IMG/VR virus record: IMGVR_UViG_3300035388_000014
Location: 1 to 24,758 of that record
Direction: 5' to 3' (one strand)
Length of the DNA: 24,758 nucleotides
Source: a virus
Made by a program: the position numbers and the translations under genes. Positions 7,847-16,138 of this stretch are shown one piece after another. The number at the start of each line of letters is the position of its first letter. The first letter of the stretch is position 1. Below the pieces are notes generated by a model, which was given only the letters and a program-made list of their open reading frames with translations, searched no databases and had not been told where the DNA came from.

Positions 7847-8805
7847 TATGCGTGTTCCTCTGTGTTGGTTAATACTGTTTGAACGCTCGTTTCTTCTGCC
7901 GCTATTTTATAAAAGCCTCCCCAGGGAAGCTTGATAACAATCCCCTTTGGGCCTTCGATTCCCGGAGAGCTGGGAGTGTATTTTACTTCCGGAAATTTCT
8001 TGACCAGTGCGGATGTTGAAGAGCCTGTGAACGTGGCTTCAATGCTTGATTTTGTAGAATTGGTAGCCTTATCCAAGAGGTCCATATTTTGGAACAGAGC
8101 TGACAAGTTCCCGCCGACAGACATAACTCCATCCGGGATAGCCCCCCTAGAACCGCCCCCACCAATTACATATTGATCTGTGTCGCAATTCCAGCCAATA
8201 TTGCAATCAAGAGATTTGGCGTTACTGATAGTGGTTCCGCCCTCTTTCAAAGTTAACTGATTATTTTTTAATTTGCTCAGACCAACAATGGTGGGAGCGG
8301 CATCGAATGGGGTTGTGCTCGGGGTTTCCTGTGCCCCTTCAACATTTAATACAACTAAAAGTTCTGCATCTGCCCCCATGTTTGCGATATTCATGGAGTT
8401 TATTTTAACTCCCGTATACCGCATATATTGAGGCGTATCCAAATCGAGAAATTGATGTTCTACTGTAAGATATGGCCTGGGAGCATCTGGATCGCCCGCT
8501 TTAAACGTATGTACCCACGGGCTTGCAGAACCGGTCGTTGTTGGCGAACCATATGCGGCTTTGAGCCAGTACCACATCGCAATGGAATCCATGGGAATGG
8601 TTATAACTCCGGCAACTTTCTTGTTTCCATCGCTGGGTTCGGCCGGATTAAGGTTTCCTCGAATGGTGGTATCGGGGATCTGTGTCCGGTCTCCTTTGAG
8701 TGTCGAGCTTTTTATTGGCATAACAAAGCCCTCCGTGGCCGGTGTTACGGCATCCACCTGAAACCCTATCACCAGTCTTGACATTGCCCCTGTTGCTTGT
8801 TTCAT
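7846..8805 (-). CDS. V: Major tail (tube) protein, V-like
   Basis: A 319-residue protein rich in Gly, Thr and Ser with a beta-structured pattern. Features include GVITIPMDSIAMWYWLKAAYG near residue 65-85, a central block around TGVKINSMNIANMG, and a late GGNLSALFQNMDLLDKA segment. This architecture is typical of phage tail-tube proteins (TTP family), and the gene sits between the terminator candidate and the G/GT chaperones as in lambda. It would polymerise as hexameric rings around the tape measure. AAGGAA lies six bases before the ATG. At 319 residues it is longer than lambda V (246), so an extra surface domain is possible, but none was recognised. Confidence 0.85.
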   Translation of the reverse strand: MKQATGAMSRLVIGFQVDAVTPATEGFVMPIKSSTLKGDRTQIPDTTIRGNLNPAEPSDGNKKVAGVITIPMDSIAMWYWLKAAYGSPTTTGSASPWVHTFKAGDPDAPRPYLTVEHQFLDLDTPQYMRYTGVKINSMNIANMGADAELLVVLNVEGAQETPSTTPFDAAPTIVGLSKLKNNQLTLKEGGTTISNAKSLDCNIGWNCDTDQYVIGGGGSRGAIPDGVMSVGGNLSALFQNMDLLDKATNSTKSSIEATFTGSSTSALVKKFPEVKYTPSSPGIEGPKGIVIKLPWGGFYKIAAEETSVQTVLTNTEEHA

Positions 8806-8814
8806 AATTGTTCC

Positions 8815-9285
8815 TTATTCGTAGGGATTAACCCCTATTAATTGTTCCTGCTCGATGGTGATTCCCATGCCGCACCAGATGTATGGAAACTGTTCAACGG
8901 TGTCGTAATCAACGGAGAGCTCAACAATATGGAGATCGCTCGGGATGGCTGCCTGAATCTTGGCAAAAATCATTTTACGTAATTCTTCCACCATTCTGCT
9001 GCCCAGAAATTGGATCACCCCCGATGCCGTTTGGTTTTTTCTCTCATCGAAAACCAGGCAATCAACACCGATATCCGTAGTCTTCACTGGCCGGTTCATG
9101 CCGCCGGCCTTAGTGAGGGGACGAACTACTATGGCAGGGCACTCGTCAGGATCAGGAGGATCCCGGAGATCAATATTTTCGAAAACATTGTAGGATTTTT
9201 CGTATTGCTCCTGACTCCATGACTCTATGTCTGCCTGGCCGACCACGGCAGTCGTTGCGGCGTCAATAATGCTATTTATATTCAC
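8815..9285 (-). CDS. Tail terminator-like protein (U-like, tentative)
   Basis: A 156-residue acidic protein with a GTG start at 9285 (GTGA overlap with the upstream FII-like gene). It has an N-terminal helix (SIIDAATTAVVGQ), then a segment ECPAIVVRPLTKAGG, a strand with DIGVDCLVFDE, a helix RMVEELRKMIFAKIQAAI, and a final strand PYIWCGMGITIEQEQ. The helix-strand-helix-strand order and position before the tube gene suggest the gpU/tail-terminator group, which caps the tube and meets the head connector. There is no strong motif, so a second connector protein is an alternative. Confidence 0.5.
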   Translation of the reverse strand: MNINSIIDAATTAVVGQADIESWSQEQYEKSYNVFENIDLRDPPDPDECPAIVVRPLTKAGGMNRPVKTTDIGVDCLVFDERKNQTASGVIQFLGSRMVEELRKMIFAKIQAAIPSDLHIVELSVDYDTVEQFPYIWCGMGITIEQEQLIGVNPYE

Positions 9286-9614
9286 CGGATACCTCCGAAC
9301 CGCTCTTTTGAGCTGATTTCAATCAGCCAGGTGTCACCAGCGCCCTTTGAGATACTCCCCTTACCTGGGTCTCTGTAGACTTTCCACGGAACACCGCCAA
9401 CGGTGAACGTATCCCGGTATTCAGGCCTTGGAACGTCCGACACCTGGACAGAGATAGTGGCATGGTCAGCATTGAAGTTCCCGCCGCCGCCGTATTCGAT
9501 GACGGCAGGAACTGGCTTGCTTGTGGTTCCGTCGCTGTATATTACTTCTTTTGCGGCGGTACCGGTGTCAAACAACTTTCCCATGGCGTGGGCCTTCGCA
9601 TCGGCGTAATTCAT
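9282..9614 (-). CDS. Head-tail joining protein, FII-like
   Basis: A 110-residue protein with an N-terminal helix (MNYADAKAHAMGKLFDTG) and then a small beta barrel: KPVPAVIEYGGG, a strand near HATISVQVSDVPRPEYRD, and DTFTVGGVPWKVYRDPGKGS. Lambda gpFII (117 aa) has the same size and the same 'D-x-(F/L)-T-(V/I)-G-x-x-x-W-x-V' type feature before the last strands. It would attach to the connector after DNA packaging and provide the docking surface for tails. ATGA overlap links it to the preceding 97-residue gene, and its end overlaps the next start. Confidence 0.65.
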   Translation of the reverse strand: MNYADAKAHAMGKLFDTGTAAKEVIYSDGTTSKPVPAVIEYGGGGNFNADHATISVQVSDVPRPEYRDTFTVGGVPWKVYRDPGKGSISKGAGDTWLIEISSKERFGGIR

Positions 9615-9904
9615 CGGCTGCGGAACTCCAACTCACACGTTGCTCCTGCCAAAGAGGAGAGGAAAAGCCGCTCCATCCCCTCATAGTACGGCAACCAGTA
9701 TGCGGAATAGTCATCGTTGGTGAGCTGGTAGATCTCCGCATCGGCTTCCGGGGTGCCGGTCTGCTCATTGACTTCCACGGTCAGAGCTGCACCATCGGAA
9801 AGCTTGTGGATCACGATCTTGTTGGTGCCGGCAGGGATCACCACTTCCGTCGCAGAGGAGGTGAAAGTGATGTCATGCCGGCTTATGATTGCTTTTGCGC
9901 TCAT
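9611..9904 (-). CDS. Unrecognised small beta-rich protein between capsid and FII genes
   Basis: A 97-residue protein with a very strong ribosome site (GGAGGT six bases before the ATG). The sequence alternates short strands (TEVVIPAGTNKIVIHKLSDG, ALTVEVNEQTG) and ends TCELEFRSR, suggesting an all-beta fold. It occupies the place of lambda FI, but FI is an alpha/low-complexity DNA-packaging factor and no similarity is seen. A head-surface decoration or connector-associated role is possible from position only. It is translationally coupled to the FII-like gene by an ATGA overlap. Confidence 0.7.
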   Translation of the reverse strand: MSAKAIISRHDITFTSSATEVVIPAGTNKIVIHKLSDGAALTVEVNEQTGTPEADAEIYQLTNDDYSAYWLPYYEGMERLFLSSLAGATCELEFRSR

Positions 9905-9916
9905 AAGGGAACCTCC

Positions 9917-10930
9917 CTATGACACTGTTAATTTCACAAGGGTGCCAGGGCGCTTACATAGGGGCAACGGGTTTGACTGGCTGTGGAGATCAATCCCTCT
10001 GTTGAACTTCCTGGGCTCCTGCTTGGCGTAAAACGGAATACCGATGGTGTTGGCGGTTTCGGTGAAGTCGGCAGGTGAAACGTAAGTCCTAAACGTCTCC
10101 ATGGTACCGATTGGGTAGGCGTGAGCCTCACCATCTGCAATAAATCTTCGGATAGTTCCTTCGCTGTCCGGGGCTTTCCCTGTGTACTCTTCAAAGACAA
10201 GACCGCCAAACTTAAATCCCTTTCTGGGATCTCCGCCTAGTTTTTCGCAAGCCTCCTGGTAACCTTCAAAGGCCTTTGTTACTAACGGGTGATCGATAAG
10301 CGCATCAAAAAAGGCTTCTGAGCAAAGAACATGCGTACCTGTGGAAACCTCACCCACCAGGTTGTCCTCAATGTGTCTGGAGACAGAGAGACACTTACCC
10401 CTGACCTTGGTTGTGGCGGTGCCGAGAGCAAAGGAAATGGTCTTGGCCGTGATGCCAAACTCAGTGTAGAGATTGTACAGTTCAGATCCATCACCATCGA
10501 GAATGATACCTTTGAGCGCTCCCATCCTCAGATGCTCCAGGGTAATGGCGTGTTTATTCTTCATGCTCTGAAGTTTGTCGTTCATAACAGCCGTGTAGGG
10601 TGCGAGCTCGTTTTCGGTTCCAAAAGCCCTGATCCCTTCATACTCGGCCGGGATTAATTTATCGTCCAAAGGCAGGTGGGGAACCACGAAAGAACGGAGT
10701 TTTCTCTTGCCTGTCTTGTTCTCGTCGCCGGGAGATCCGGGAGGTTTCGATGTGATAAGGTTGAGGACACCGTTCTTTTCCTCAACCATGATGGTGCGAG
10801 TTGTCACGCCTTTGACGGGCATGAGGTTCAGTTTTTCAATTTTGCCATAGTTGTTCGGCAGGATATTGATGGCATCGGTCAGAGAAGCCATAGAAAAGGC
10901 GTCGTTCGCCCAGGGGTTCAGAACAGGCAT
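9917..10930 (-). CDS. E: Major capsid protein, lambda gpE family
   Basis: A 337-residue protein (lambda E is 341). Features of the Phage_cap_E family are visible: the N-arm with NPWANDAFSMASLTDAINIL, a segment RTIMVEEKNGVLNLITS, the LRSFVVPHLPLDDKLIP strand, the spine helix region with MKNKHAITLEHLRMGALKG, and a C-terminal part ending in PLPLCKRPGTLVKLTVS. It would form the icosahedral shell with the HK97 fold. The ATG at 10930 follows the D stop closely, with GAGAGG upstream. A HTH-like or enzymatic alternative is not plausible. Confidence 0.93.
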   Translation of the reverse strand: MPVLNPWANDAFSMASLTDAINILPNNYGKIEKLNLMPVKGVTTRTIMVEEKNGVLNLITSKPPGSPGDENKTGKRKLRSFVVPHLPLDDKLIPAEYEGIRAFGTENELAPYTAVMNDKLQSMKNKHAITLEHLRMGALKGIILDGDGSELYNLYTEFGITAKTISFALGTATTKVRGKCLSVSRHIEDNLVGEVSTGTHVLCSEAFFDALIDHPLVTKAFEGYQEACEKLGGDPRKGFKFGGLVFEEYTGKAPDSEGTIRRFIADGEAHAYPIGTMETFRTYVSPADFTETANTIGIPFYAKQEPRKFNRGIDLHSQSNPLPLCKRPGTLVKLTVS

Positions 10931-10932
10931 AA

Positions 10933-11307
10933 TTAGGATTCCTCTCTTGTGATGATTCCAAGACCTGCGAGGGTCGCGGTTGCGGTTGTTTTTTCACCGG
11001 CGGTGATGTCGGCAGGCCACACAAGGCCACCTGTGGTGATGATTGCATGCCTGGAGATCATGACACCCTGGATATCTCCTCCGGTTGCGTCATAGTTTGC
11101 AATTGATACCCCCACCGGGGTCTGCGTTCCATCGGTCAGATCCTGGTCAAAGGCTGCGTATTTACTGCTTGCGGTGACTTTGCCAATCACCTGGCCGGGA
11201 ACGAGAGTCGTGCCGGAAACGATAGTGATCTCTTCCCTGGAATACCCGCGATCCTCTTCCCAGACCAGGACGTCACCAAGATTGTTGGGCTCTGTAAAAG
11301 CTGCCAT
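10933..11307 (-). CDS. D: Head decoration protein, gpD-like
   Basis: A 124-residue protein of the HDPD family. Lambda D is 110 residues. The characteristic small beta-barrel is indicated by REEITIVSGTTLVPGQVIGK, GTQTPVGVSIANYDATGG and the final VWPADITAGEKTTATATL segment. Trimers would bind at the quasi-threefold positions after expansion and stabilise the capsid against DNA pressure. Its ATG makes a TAATG overlap with the protease/scaffold stop, so the three products C, Nu3-like and D are probably translated as a coupled set just before E. Confidence 0.9.
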   Translation of the reverse strand: MAAFTEPNNLGDVLVWEEDRGYSREEITIVSGTTLVPGQVIGKVTASSKYAAFDQDLTDGTQTPVGVSIANYDATGGDIQGVMISRHAIITTGGLVWPADITAGEKTTATATLAGLGIITREES

Positions 11308-11723
11308 TATTTACCTCCAGCTCTTTTTTTTGCATCAGCAACAAGGGCGTTGGGGCCGCCGTCACTCATGGGGTTGACGGTCGAAAAAACCGCATTTTTC
11401 AAGGACTCATCCGCCTGGGCGTCAATGATTTTCTTCCCGGCCTCTTCGGCGGACATACCGAGGAGTTCCGCCGTGAACTTGGCGCTGGTAACACCTGCAA
11501 TCTGGGCTTTTTCCATGACGGCGGTGATCCGGGCGGCCTCGGCCTCTTTGGCTTCCTTGGCACCGGTTTCCTTCCCGGCGGCCATGGCCTCGGTTTTGAT
11601 TTTCTCCATGTCGGGAGCGGGGCCGGACGCCTTCGGGGTAAACCCAATGGCGGCCATGCCTGCTTCTATTTCAGAATCAGGGACACCGGAAACGAGTGCT
11701 CGTAAATCAGTCTTAAAACCCAT
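11307..11723 (-). CDS. Nested capsid scaffold, Nu3-like, in-frame internal start of the protease gene
   Basis: The codons before Met261 of the protease are TAT GGA GGA ACC CAG ATG, which place GGAGGA seven bases before an in-frame ATG at 11723. The resulting 138-residue product (MGFKTDLRALVSG to the protease C-terminus) is helical and charged, with a long Lys/Glu/Ala run (KIKTEAMAAGKETGAKEAKE). Lambda Nu3 is made in the same way from the 3' third of gene C and acts as scaffold. The strength and spacing of the ribosome site within coding sequence is good evidence; expression itself is inferred. Confidence 0.75.
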   Translation of the reverse strand: MGFKTDLRALVSGVPDSEIEAGMAAIGFTPKASGPAPDMEKIKTEAMAAGKETGAKEAKEAEAARITAVMEKAQIAGVTSAKFTAELLGMSAEEAGKKIIDAQADESLKNAVFSTVNPMSDGGPNALVADAKKRAGGK

Positions 11724-12503
11724 CTGGGTTCCTCCATAAGTTGTGTTTTTGACCTGGAGTTCGGCGATCACGCCCTCCAGACTTCCATATTTATCAGCCA
11801 TTCCAGCCTTGATGGCCTTTGCAGCGATCATCATCCCACCCTGGCCGAAATCGCTTTTTACTTTTTCTTCCGTAATTCCTCGGTACTTGGCGACCTGGGA
11901 GATAAAGATGCTTGCCAGATCATCGGCCCTGCCCTGGATTTCTGCCCTGCCTTCTTTGGACCCTGGGTCAAGGCGTTTTTTTGGGGATGCCGTGGAGACG
12001 ATTTCCACAATCTTACTTTCACTTGGCCGGTAGCCGAAAACGACGCCAAGAGAGCCAAGCTCTGCTGTTTCGTTGACCACCACCTCATCCGCCGCCGATG
12101 CAATCCATAGGGCCGCCGATGCCGCACAATTACCCACGTAGGCGACCACGGGCTTTTTTGCGGCCCGGACCATCTCGGCAAACTCATTAATGCCGGCTGC
12201 CTCACCCCCCGGGGAGTCAACATCGAGGACAATCCCTTTAACTTCCGGATTATCCAGGGCAGTCTTAAAATCAAGGGCCAGGTCCTCAAGAGCAGTGCCG
12301 CCCCGGATCCAGTTCAAAAAGGAATCATACCGGGAGATGGCTCCATGGATTGCCATGATCGCCACGTTATCCCGTTTCTGTACGGTCCATGTCCGCTCCA
12401 GGCGCTGCGCCCGTTTTGCCTCCAGGGCCTCCGGGGTGAGGTTGGCAAGATCGTTGAAATCTCCCTCGGCCATTAAAAACGGGCTTCCCAAAAGATCAGT
12501 CAT
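11307..12503 (-). CDS. C: Prohead protease, S49 (SppA-like) family, gpC-like
   Basis: A 398-residue protein. Residues about 45-250 are an S49 serine peptidase: VAIMAIHGAISRYDS, GIVLDVDSPGGEAAG near 90-104, and NCAASAALWIASAADEV, where Ser129 is the likely nucleophile. The catalytic Lys expected in this family is probably among the lysines around 176-183. Residues 261-398 are Ala/Lys/Glu-rich and helical, the scaffold-like half (see the nested gene). It would process scaffold and portal inside the prohead. AAGGAG precedes the ATG, and the start overlaps the portal stop by 8 bases. Confidence 0.92.
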   Translation of the reverse strand: MTDLLGSPFLMAEGDFNDLANLTPEALEAKRAQRLERTWTVQKRDNVAIMAIHGAISRYDSFLNWIRGGTALEDLALDFKTALDNPEVKGIVLDVDSPGGEAAGINEFAEMVRAAKKPVVAYVGNCAASAALWIASAADEVVVNETAELGSLGVVFGYRPSESKIVEIVSTASPKKRLDPGSKEGRAEIQGRADDLASIFISQVAKYRGITEEKVKSDFGQGGMMIAAKAIKAGMADKYGSLEGVIAELQVKNTTYGGTQMGFKTDLRALVSGVPDSEIEAGMAAIGFTPKASGPAPDMEKIKTEAMAAGKETGAKEAKEAEAARITAVMEKAQIAGVTSAKFTAELLGMSAEEAGKKIIDAQADESLKNAVFSTVNPMSDGGPNALVADAKKRAGGK

Positions 12504-13974
12504 TCTGTTTTTCTCCTTCTTCTTCGACTATGGCCTGATAAATACCTTTTGCCGTGGTTTTGCGTGGGTCTGTGTCCATAATGAAGCCGTACAAATCAAC
12601 CAGTTTAAGCTCTTCGTTGCGCTCGGAAAAGAACGATTCGAGATCCTGCCCTCTTGCCGCCAAAGCTTGATTGTAGTTTTTCAGACCGCCCCGGATCTCC
12701 AGGATTTCGGCCAACATGTCCTTGTAGGGATCAATCCACTGCCACGGGTCAGACTGCCAGGTAATACCCCGATAATACCGGCGTCTGTTTTGCAGATAAT
12801 CGGGAATAATGAGTTTGCCTGTGATAACGGCCGTGTCGAGCCATCGCTGAATCACTGGCCGGCAGAACTGGTAAATCAGGGTCTTGTGCATCTTCATTGT
12901 TAGGGCCCGGCGGAACTCAAGGAGTCCGGCACGGATGGATGAGTAATTGACCCCAGAAAGGTCCCCGGTAAGCTGGTCATAAGTGATCCCCATGCCCTGG
13001 GCGACATCCATGAGCTGTTGTTTCATCCAGGAAATATAAGAGCCGGAAACATCTTTTGGCTGTGAAAAAATAACATCCTCGTTGGGGTTCAAAACCGGGA
13101 ACGTCCCGGGCTCAAGTGCGACAACGTCAAGGCCACTGACCGTTTTTTTCGCCCCTAAAACATTTTGCTGTTCCGGGGTATACTCCTGAATTTGCTTTAT
13201 GAATCCACCAAACATAGCCGTTGTTTTCCGGCGGACAAGCTCGGCATCCACGCATTGATCAATTTCATGGAGCTTTACCAGGATTGAAGCCATTGCCGGG
13301 AGGCCCCGCTGCTGCCCGGGCCTGGTCACATCGAAAACGTGGGCGATGTTTTTGGCGGGAATCCGGACTCGGCCCATATCGCCGTTCATGAACATCTCGC
13401 CGGGGTGGTCCTTAAATAGGTGGTATGCCGCCCGTTTCCCGGGCTTGGTGTACTCAATACTCATCCGGATTTTGTGGCCGTTTGGCAGAGTTGTGGAATA
13501 CGCCACATCAAGGTGGTCCGCCTCCATGAGCTGGACCTGGACGGGAACGGCAAGATCAGCGTACCGGTTGCGGGACCTCAAGAGTCCAAGACATTCCCCA
13601 TCTGAAAACAGAGCATTGGCAACCACGGTCTGCATGCCGTAAAAATTGGCGTTTTCATCCCAATCGAATTCAGGGACCGAATCAAGCCACAGCTCCTGAA
13701 CCTGTTCCTTAAGCCCCTCCGGCGCCCCGGGAAAATTAAACCGAGGAGTAATCCCTTTTCCGACCATGTTGGCCGTGTGAGCGTCCTGACCTGACTTAGC
13801 GAGGGGGTTGTTCCTGATTGCTTGCCGGGACCGCCCCCTCAACGTTGTAAGGGAGTTACCTATTGCTGTGTTCGGACCAATGGTCGGGGCCATAAAATTT
13901 GACATGCGTGGGGCCTGGCTGGCTCCCTCGTATGTCGTTGAAGCGTATGGTTTTCCGGTTTTATCGAGTATCAT
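12496..13974 (-). CDS. B: Portal protein, lambda gpB family
   Basis: A 492-residue protein (lambda B is 533). Typical lambda-portal features include the N-terminal NSLTTLRGRSRQAIRNNPLA segment, DGECLGLLRSRNRYADLAVP, the VQLMEADHLD strand, AYHLFKDHPGEMF, the VFDVTRPGQQRGLP motif near the middle, and WMKQQLMDVAQGMGITYDQL followed by LTGDLSGVNYSSIRAGLLEF. It would form the dodecameric channel for DNA entry and exit, and probably loses its N-terminus by prohead processing. The ATG forms a TAATG overlap with the gpW-like gene. Confidence 0.95.
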   Translation of the reverse strand: MILDKTGKPYASTTYEGASQAPRMSNFMAPTIGPNTAIGNSLTTLRGRSRQAIRNNPLAKSGQDAHTANMVGKGITPRFNFPGAPEGLKEQVQELWLDSVPEFDWDENANFYGMQTVVANALFSDGECLGLLRSRNRYADLAVPVQVQLMEADHLDVAYSTTLPNGHKIRMSIEYTKPGKRAAYHLFKDHPGEMFMNGDMGRVRIPAKNIAHVFDVTRPGQQRGLPAMASILVKLHEIDQCVDAELVRRKTTAMFGGFIKQIQEYTPEQQNVLGAKKTVSGLDVVALEPGTFPVLNPNEDVIFSQPKDVSGSYISWMKQQLMDVAQGMGITYDQLTGDLSGVNYSSIRAGLLEFRRALTMKMHKTLIYQFCRPVIQRWLDTAVITGKLIIPDYLQNRRRYYRGITWQSDPWQWIDPYKDMLAEILEIRGGLKNYNQALAARGQDLESFFSERNEELKLVDLYGFIMDTDPRKTTAKGIYQAIVEEEGEKQND

Positions 13975-14198
13975 TAAAGTCCCTTGCTGGTTACCGTCCG
14001 GAAATACCGGGGAGTGTTGGCCGCTGCGCTTATCTCGGCTTGAATTTCAGATCTAAGCAACTTCAACCCGTTAAGCCCGGCCGCTTCATATTCCACATTC
14101 TGGCCGTTCGAGAAGGAGATTTTCACCACTCTTTGCCCTGTTGCCAGTTCAACGATTGCCGACTGTACTGCTGTAAGATCATCGCTTGTAAATGCCAT
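13974..14198 (-). CDS. W: Head-tail connector protein gpW-like
   Basis: A 74-residue protein of the gpW family (lambda W is 68). The sequence shows the expected helix-beta hairpin-helix: an N-terminal helix with DLTAVQSAIVELATGQRV, a hairpin VKISFSNGQNVEYEAAG, and a C-terminal helix GLKLLRSEIQAEISA. It would bind below the portal to hold packaged DNA and allow FII to join. Both ends are TAATG overlaps, with the terminase stop upstream and the portal start downstream. Confidence 0.9.
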   Translation of the reverse strand: MAFTSDDLTAVQSAIVELATGQRVVKISFSNGQNVEYEAAGLNGLKLLRSEIQAEISAAANTPRYFRTVTSKGL

Positions 14199-16138
14199 TA
14201 TCTACCCATCCAGCTTGACCGGCGCACGGGCCGCGTTTGTGATTTCGGGGTTTCATCGTAGACGGGGACAAGCTCGACGCCGCCGCCGATCCATTCGGGT
14301 TCAGCAAGGACCAGGCATCCGCATTCGCAATCGAGATAATGGTTGTCCTTCCGGATAGCGACCCACTCAACCGCCCCCTTGTCATTGATCTGTTTTTCTT
14401 CTGCCGTGATCTGCTTAATGTAGGAATCGTCCGTGTCGCCATGAAGATACGCCGCCTGGGGCCCACCCTCTATTGCCTGCCTGAGTCGGTAGTGGAAAGC
14501 GTCCTTAAGATCGTTTGTGTCCAGCTGAATAATTTGCAGGCCTCCGGGCATCGGCTTCCCGCTTGGGGTCTTGTCGAGTGGTTTTCCTATCCGGATCTTT
14601 CCCGGGAAAGGATTAGAGGATCCTTTCGTTCCCCATACCCGGCAACCCCGGCCGGTTGCATTTTTCCGCAACCACCAGTAGGTTTCCTCGGTCATGGACA
14701 TATCTTCGTATTTCTTCGTGCCGCCCGTGTCCACTCCAGCTCTCCATATCTTCATGGTCCGGTCGCTGTCTTGGACCGGGTAATAAGTGTCAAAGAGGAG
14801 ATGCTCGACATCATCCCAGGCAACCAGGGGTCCGTAATGAATATTCCAGGAGGTATGGTCCCGAGCAAAGGCGCGGACACAGAACCAAAAACCGTATTTC
14901 TGCACATCGACATAACAAGTGAGTGCCACGGCCTCCTGGGGGACGGTTTGCGCCGGCAGGCTGCACTTGGCTTGCATGAGGTCGGATTCATCGGTGACCT
15001 GGATGACTTGCTTGAAGGGCTCGGCCAGGGCGGAGTTAACAAACCCTTGGAGTTCTTTCTGCTTTCGTTCTGCCGGCTGCCGGAAGATTGCCACCCACTT
15101 TTCAACGAGAATGGCAAGGTTCCCAGAATCAAACAGGGAGTAGATCCGGTTTATGTGATTTCCGATCTTGCGCTCATCACCGGTCGGTCTGCTCCGGGGA
15201 ACTTCTTTCCCTTGGCGGACGGCCTCGTTTTTCTCTTCGGTGGTCCACAGTGCCCCGCACTCCCCGCATTTATACCGGGCTGTTTCCCGGATCTGGGCGA
15301 GTGTTGCCTCCCGGCCGCCTTCCCAAACTACACCGCCGAAGGAGTGCATCATCCCATCGTCACCCCGGTATTCTCCATTCGAAAATCCATGACAGTGTTC
15401 CCCGGACCAGCGGAGGGGTTGGCATTGTCCACACTCAGGGCATGGGCAATGCCAATCAAGGATCAGGTCGGAGGTGTCAAGGAGGACAATAATATTGCCG
15501 GTTTCAATAGTGGGGGTGCTGGTCCAAATGTGCTTGAAATATCCCCGGGGGTAGGATTCTGTCCGCTCCCGGATCAGAGACAGGGCAGAGGCCTCTTTAC
15601 TCTTCTTGTAGTACCCGGGCTTGTCGACCTCGTCACCGATGACGATCCGCTCGGGCCTGGATGCGATCTTTGCGACCGAAGAGGCCCACCCGAAATCAAT
15701 GTGACCGCCGTTGGGGGTGTCGATTATTGCCCTGTTGAATTTGTATGGATTATACAGGTGGGTCAGGGCGGCGGAATCTCGGAACATGGGCGCGATCTTT
15801 TCCGTGGAGACAAACTCGGCTGTGTCCTCGTCGGCCAACACGAACATAATAGAGGAAGGGTTCTGGTGAGTATAGTATCCGACAATGTTCTCAAGGAATA
15901 CGGTGCCGCCGATCTGAGCCGGCTTACATGTTGCCTGCTGGTCGATGTCCGGGCTTGCACATCGATCCATAATGGGGCCAAAGAATGGAGTCATCTCGAG
16001 AGAATAAAGACCGGTGATCGCGGATAGCTTTCCGAGCTCCCTGTACCTACAGGCCCATTGAGAAATGGTGAGGTTCTCGGGAGGCTTGGCGGATGCCAGT
16101 TCCTCGGGGAACCATTTGTATCTCTGCGCGGCGCCCAC
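14198..16138 (-). CDS. A: Terminase large subunit, gpA family
   Basis: A 646-residue protein matching lambda gpA (641). The ATPase part carries a Walker-A-like ATCKPAQIGGT at about 70-79 and Walker B RIVIGDEVDKPG at about 164-175. The Cys-rich WHCPCPECGQCQPL and YKCGECGALW lie around 230-300. The nuclease part begins near ALTCYVDVQKYGFWF, with GVDTGG further on. It packages DNA and cuts at the packaging site together with the small subunit. The start is GTG, overlapping the small-subunit TAG (TAGTG). A 562-codon frame on the opposite strand is a mirror of this gene. Confidence 0.95.
   Translation of the reverse strand: MGAAQRYKWFPEELASAKPPENLTISQWACRYRELGKLSAITGLYSLEMTPFFGPIMDRCASPDIDQQATCKPAQIGGTVFLENIVGYYTHQNPSSIMFVLADEDTAEFVSTEKIAPMFRDSAALTHLYNPYKFNRAIIDTPNGGHIDFGWASSVAKIASRPERIVIGDEVDKPGYYKKSKEASALSLIRERTESYPRGYFKHIWTSTPTIETGNIIVLLDTSDLILDWHCPCPECGQCQPLRWSGEHCHGFSNGEYRGDDGMMHSFGGVVWEGGREATLAQIRETARYKCGECGALWTTEEKNEAVRQGKEVPRSRPTGDERKIGNHINRIYSLFDSGNLAILVEKWVAIFRQPAERKQKELQGFVNSALAEPFKQVIQVTDESDLMQAKCSLPAQTVPQEAVALTCYVDVQKYGFWFCVRAFARDHTSWNIHYGPLVAWDDVEHLLFDTYYPVQDSDRTMKIWRAGVDTGGTKKYEDMSMTEETYWWLRKNATGRGCRVWGTKGSSNPFPGKIRIGKPLDKTPSGKPMPGGLQIIQLDTNDLKDAFHYRLRQAIEGGPQAAYLHGDTDDSYIKQITAEEKQINDKGAVEWVAIRKDNHYLDCECGCLVLAEPEWIGGGVELVPVYDETPKSQTRPVRRSSWMGR

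Noticed and set aside
14339-16027. A 562-codon open frame on the plus strand
   Set aside because: It lies entirely opposite the terminase large subunit, whose ATPase motifs and overlaps are clear; it is a mirror frame without a ribosome site or recognisable domain.
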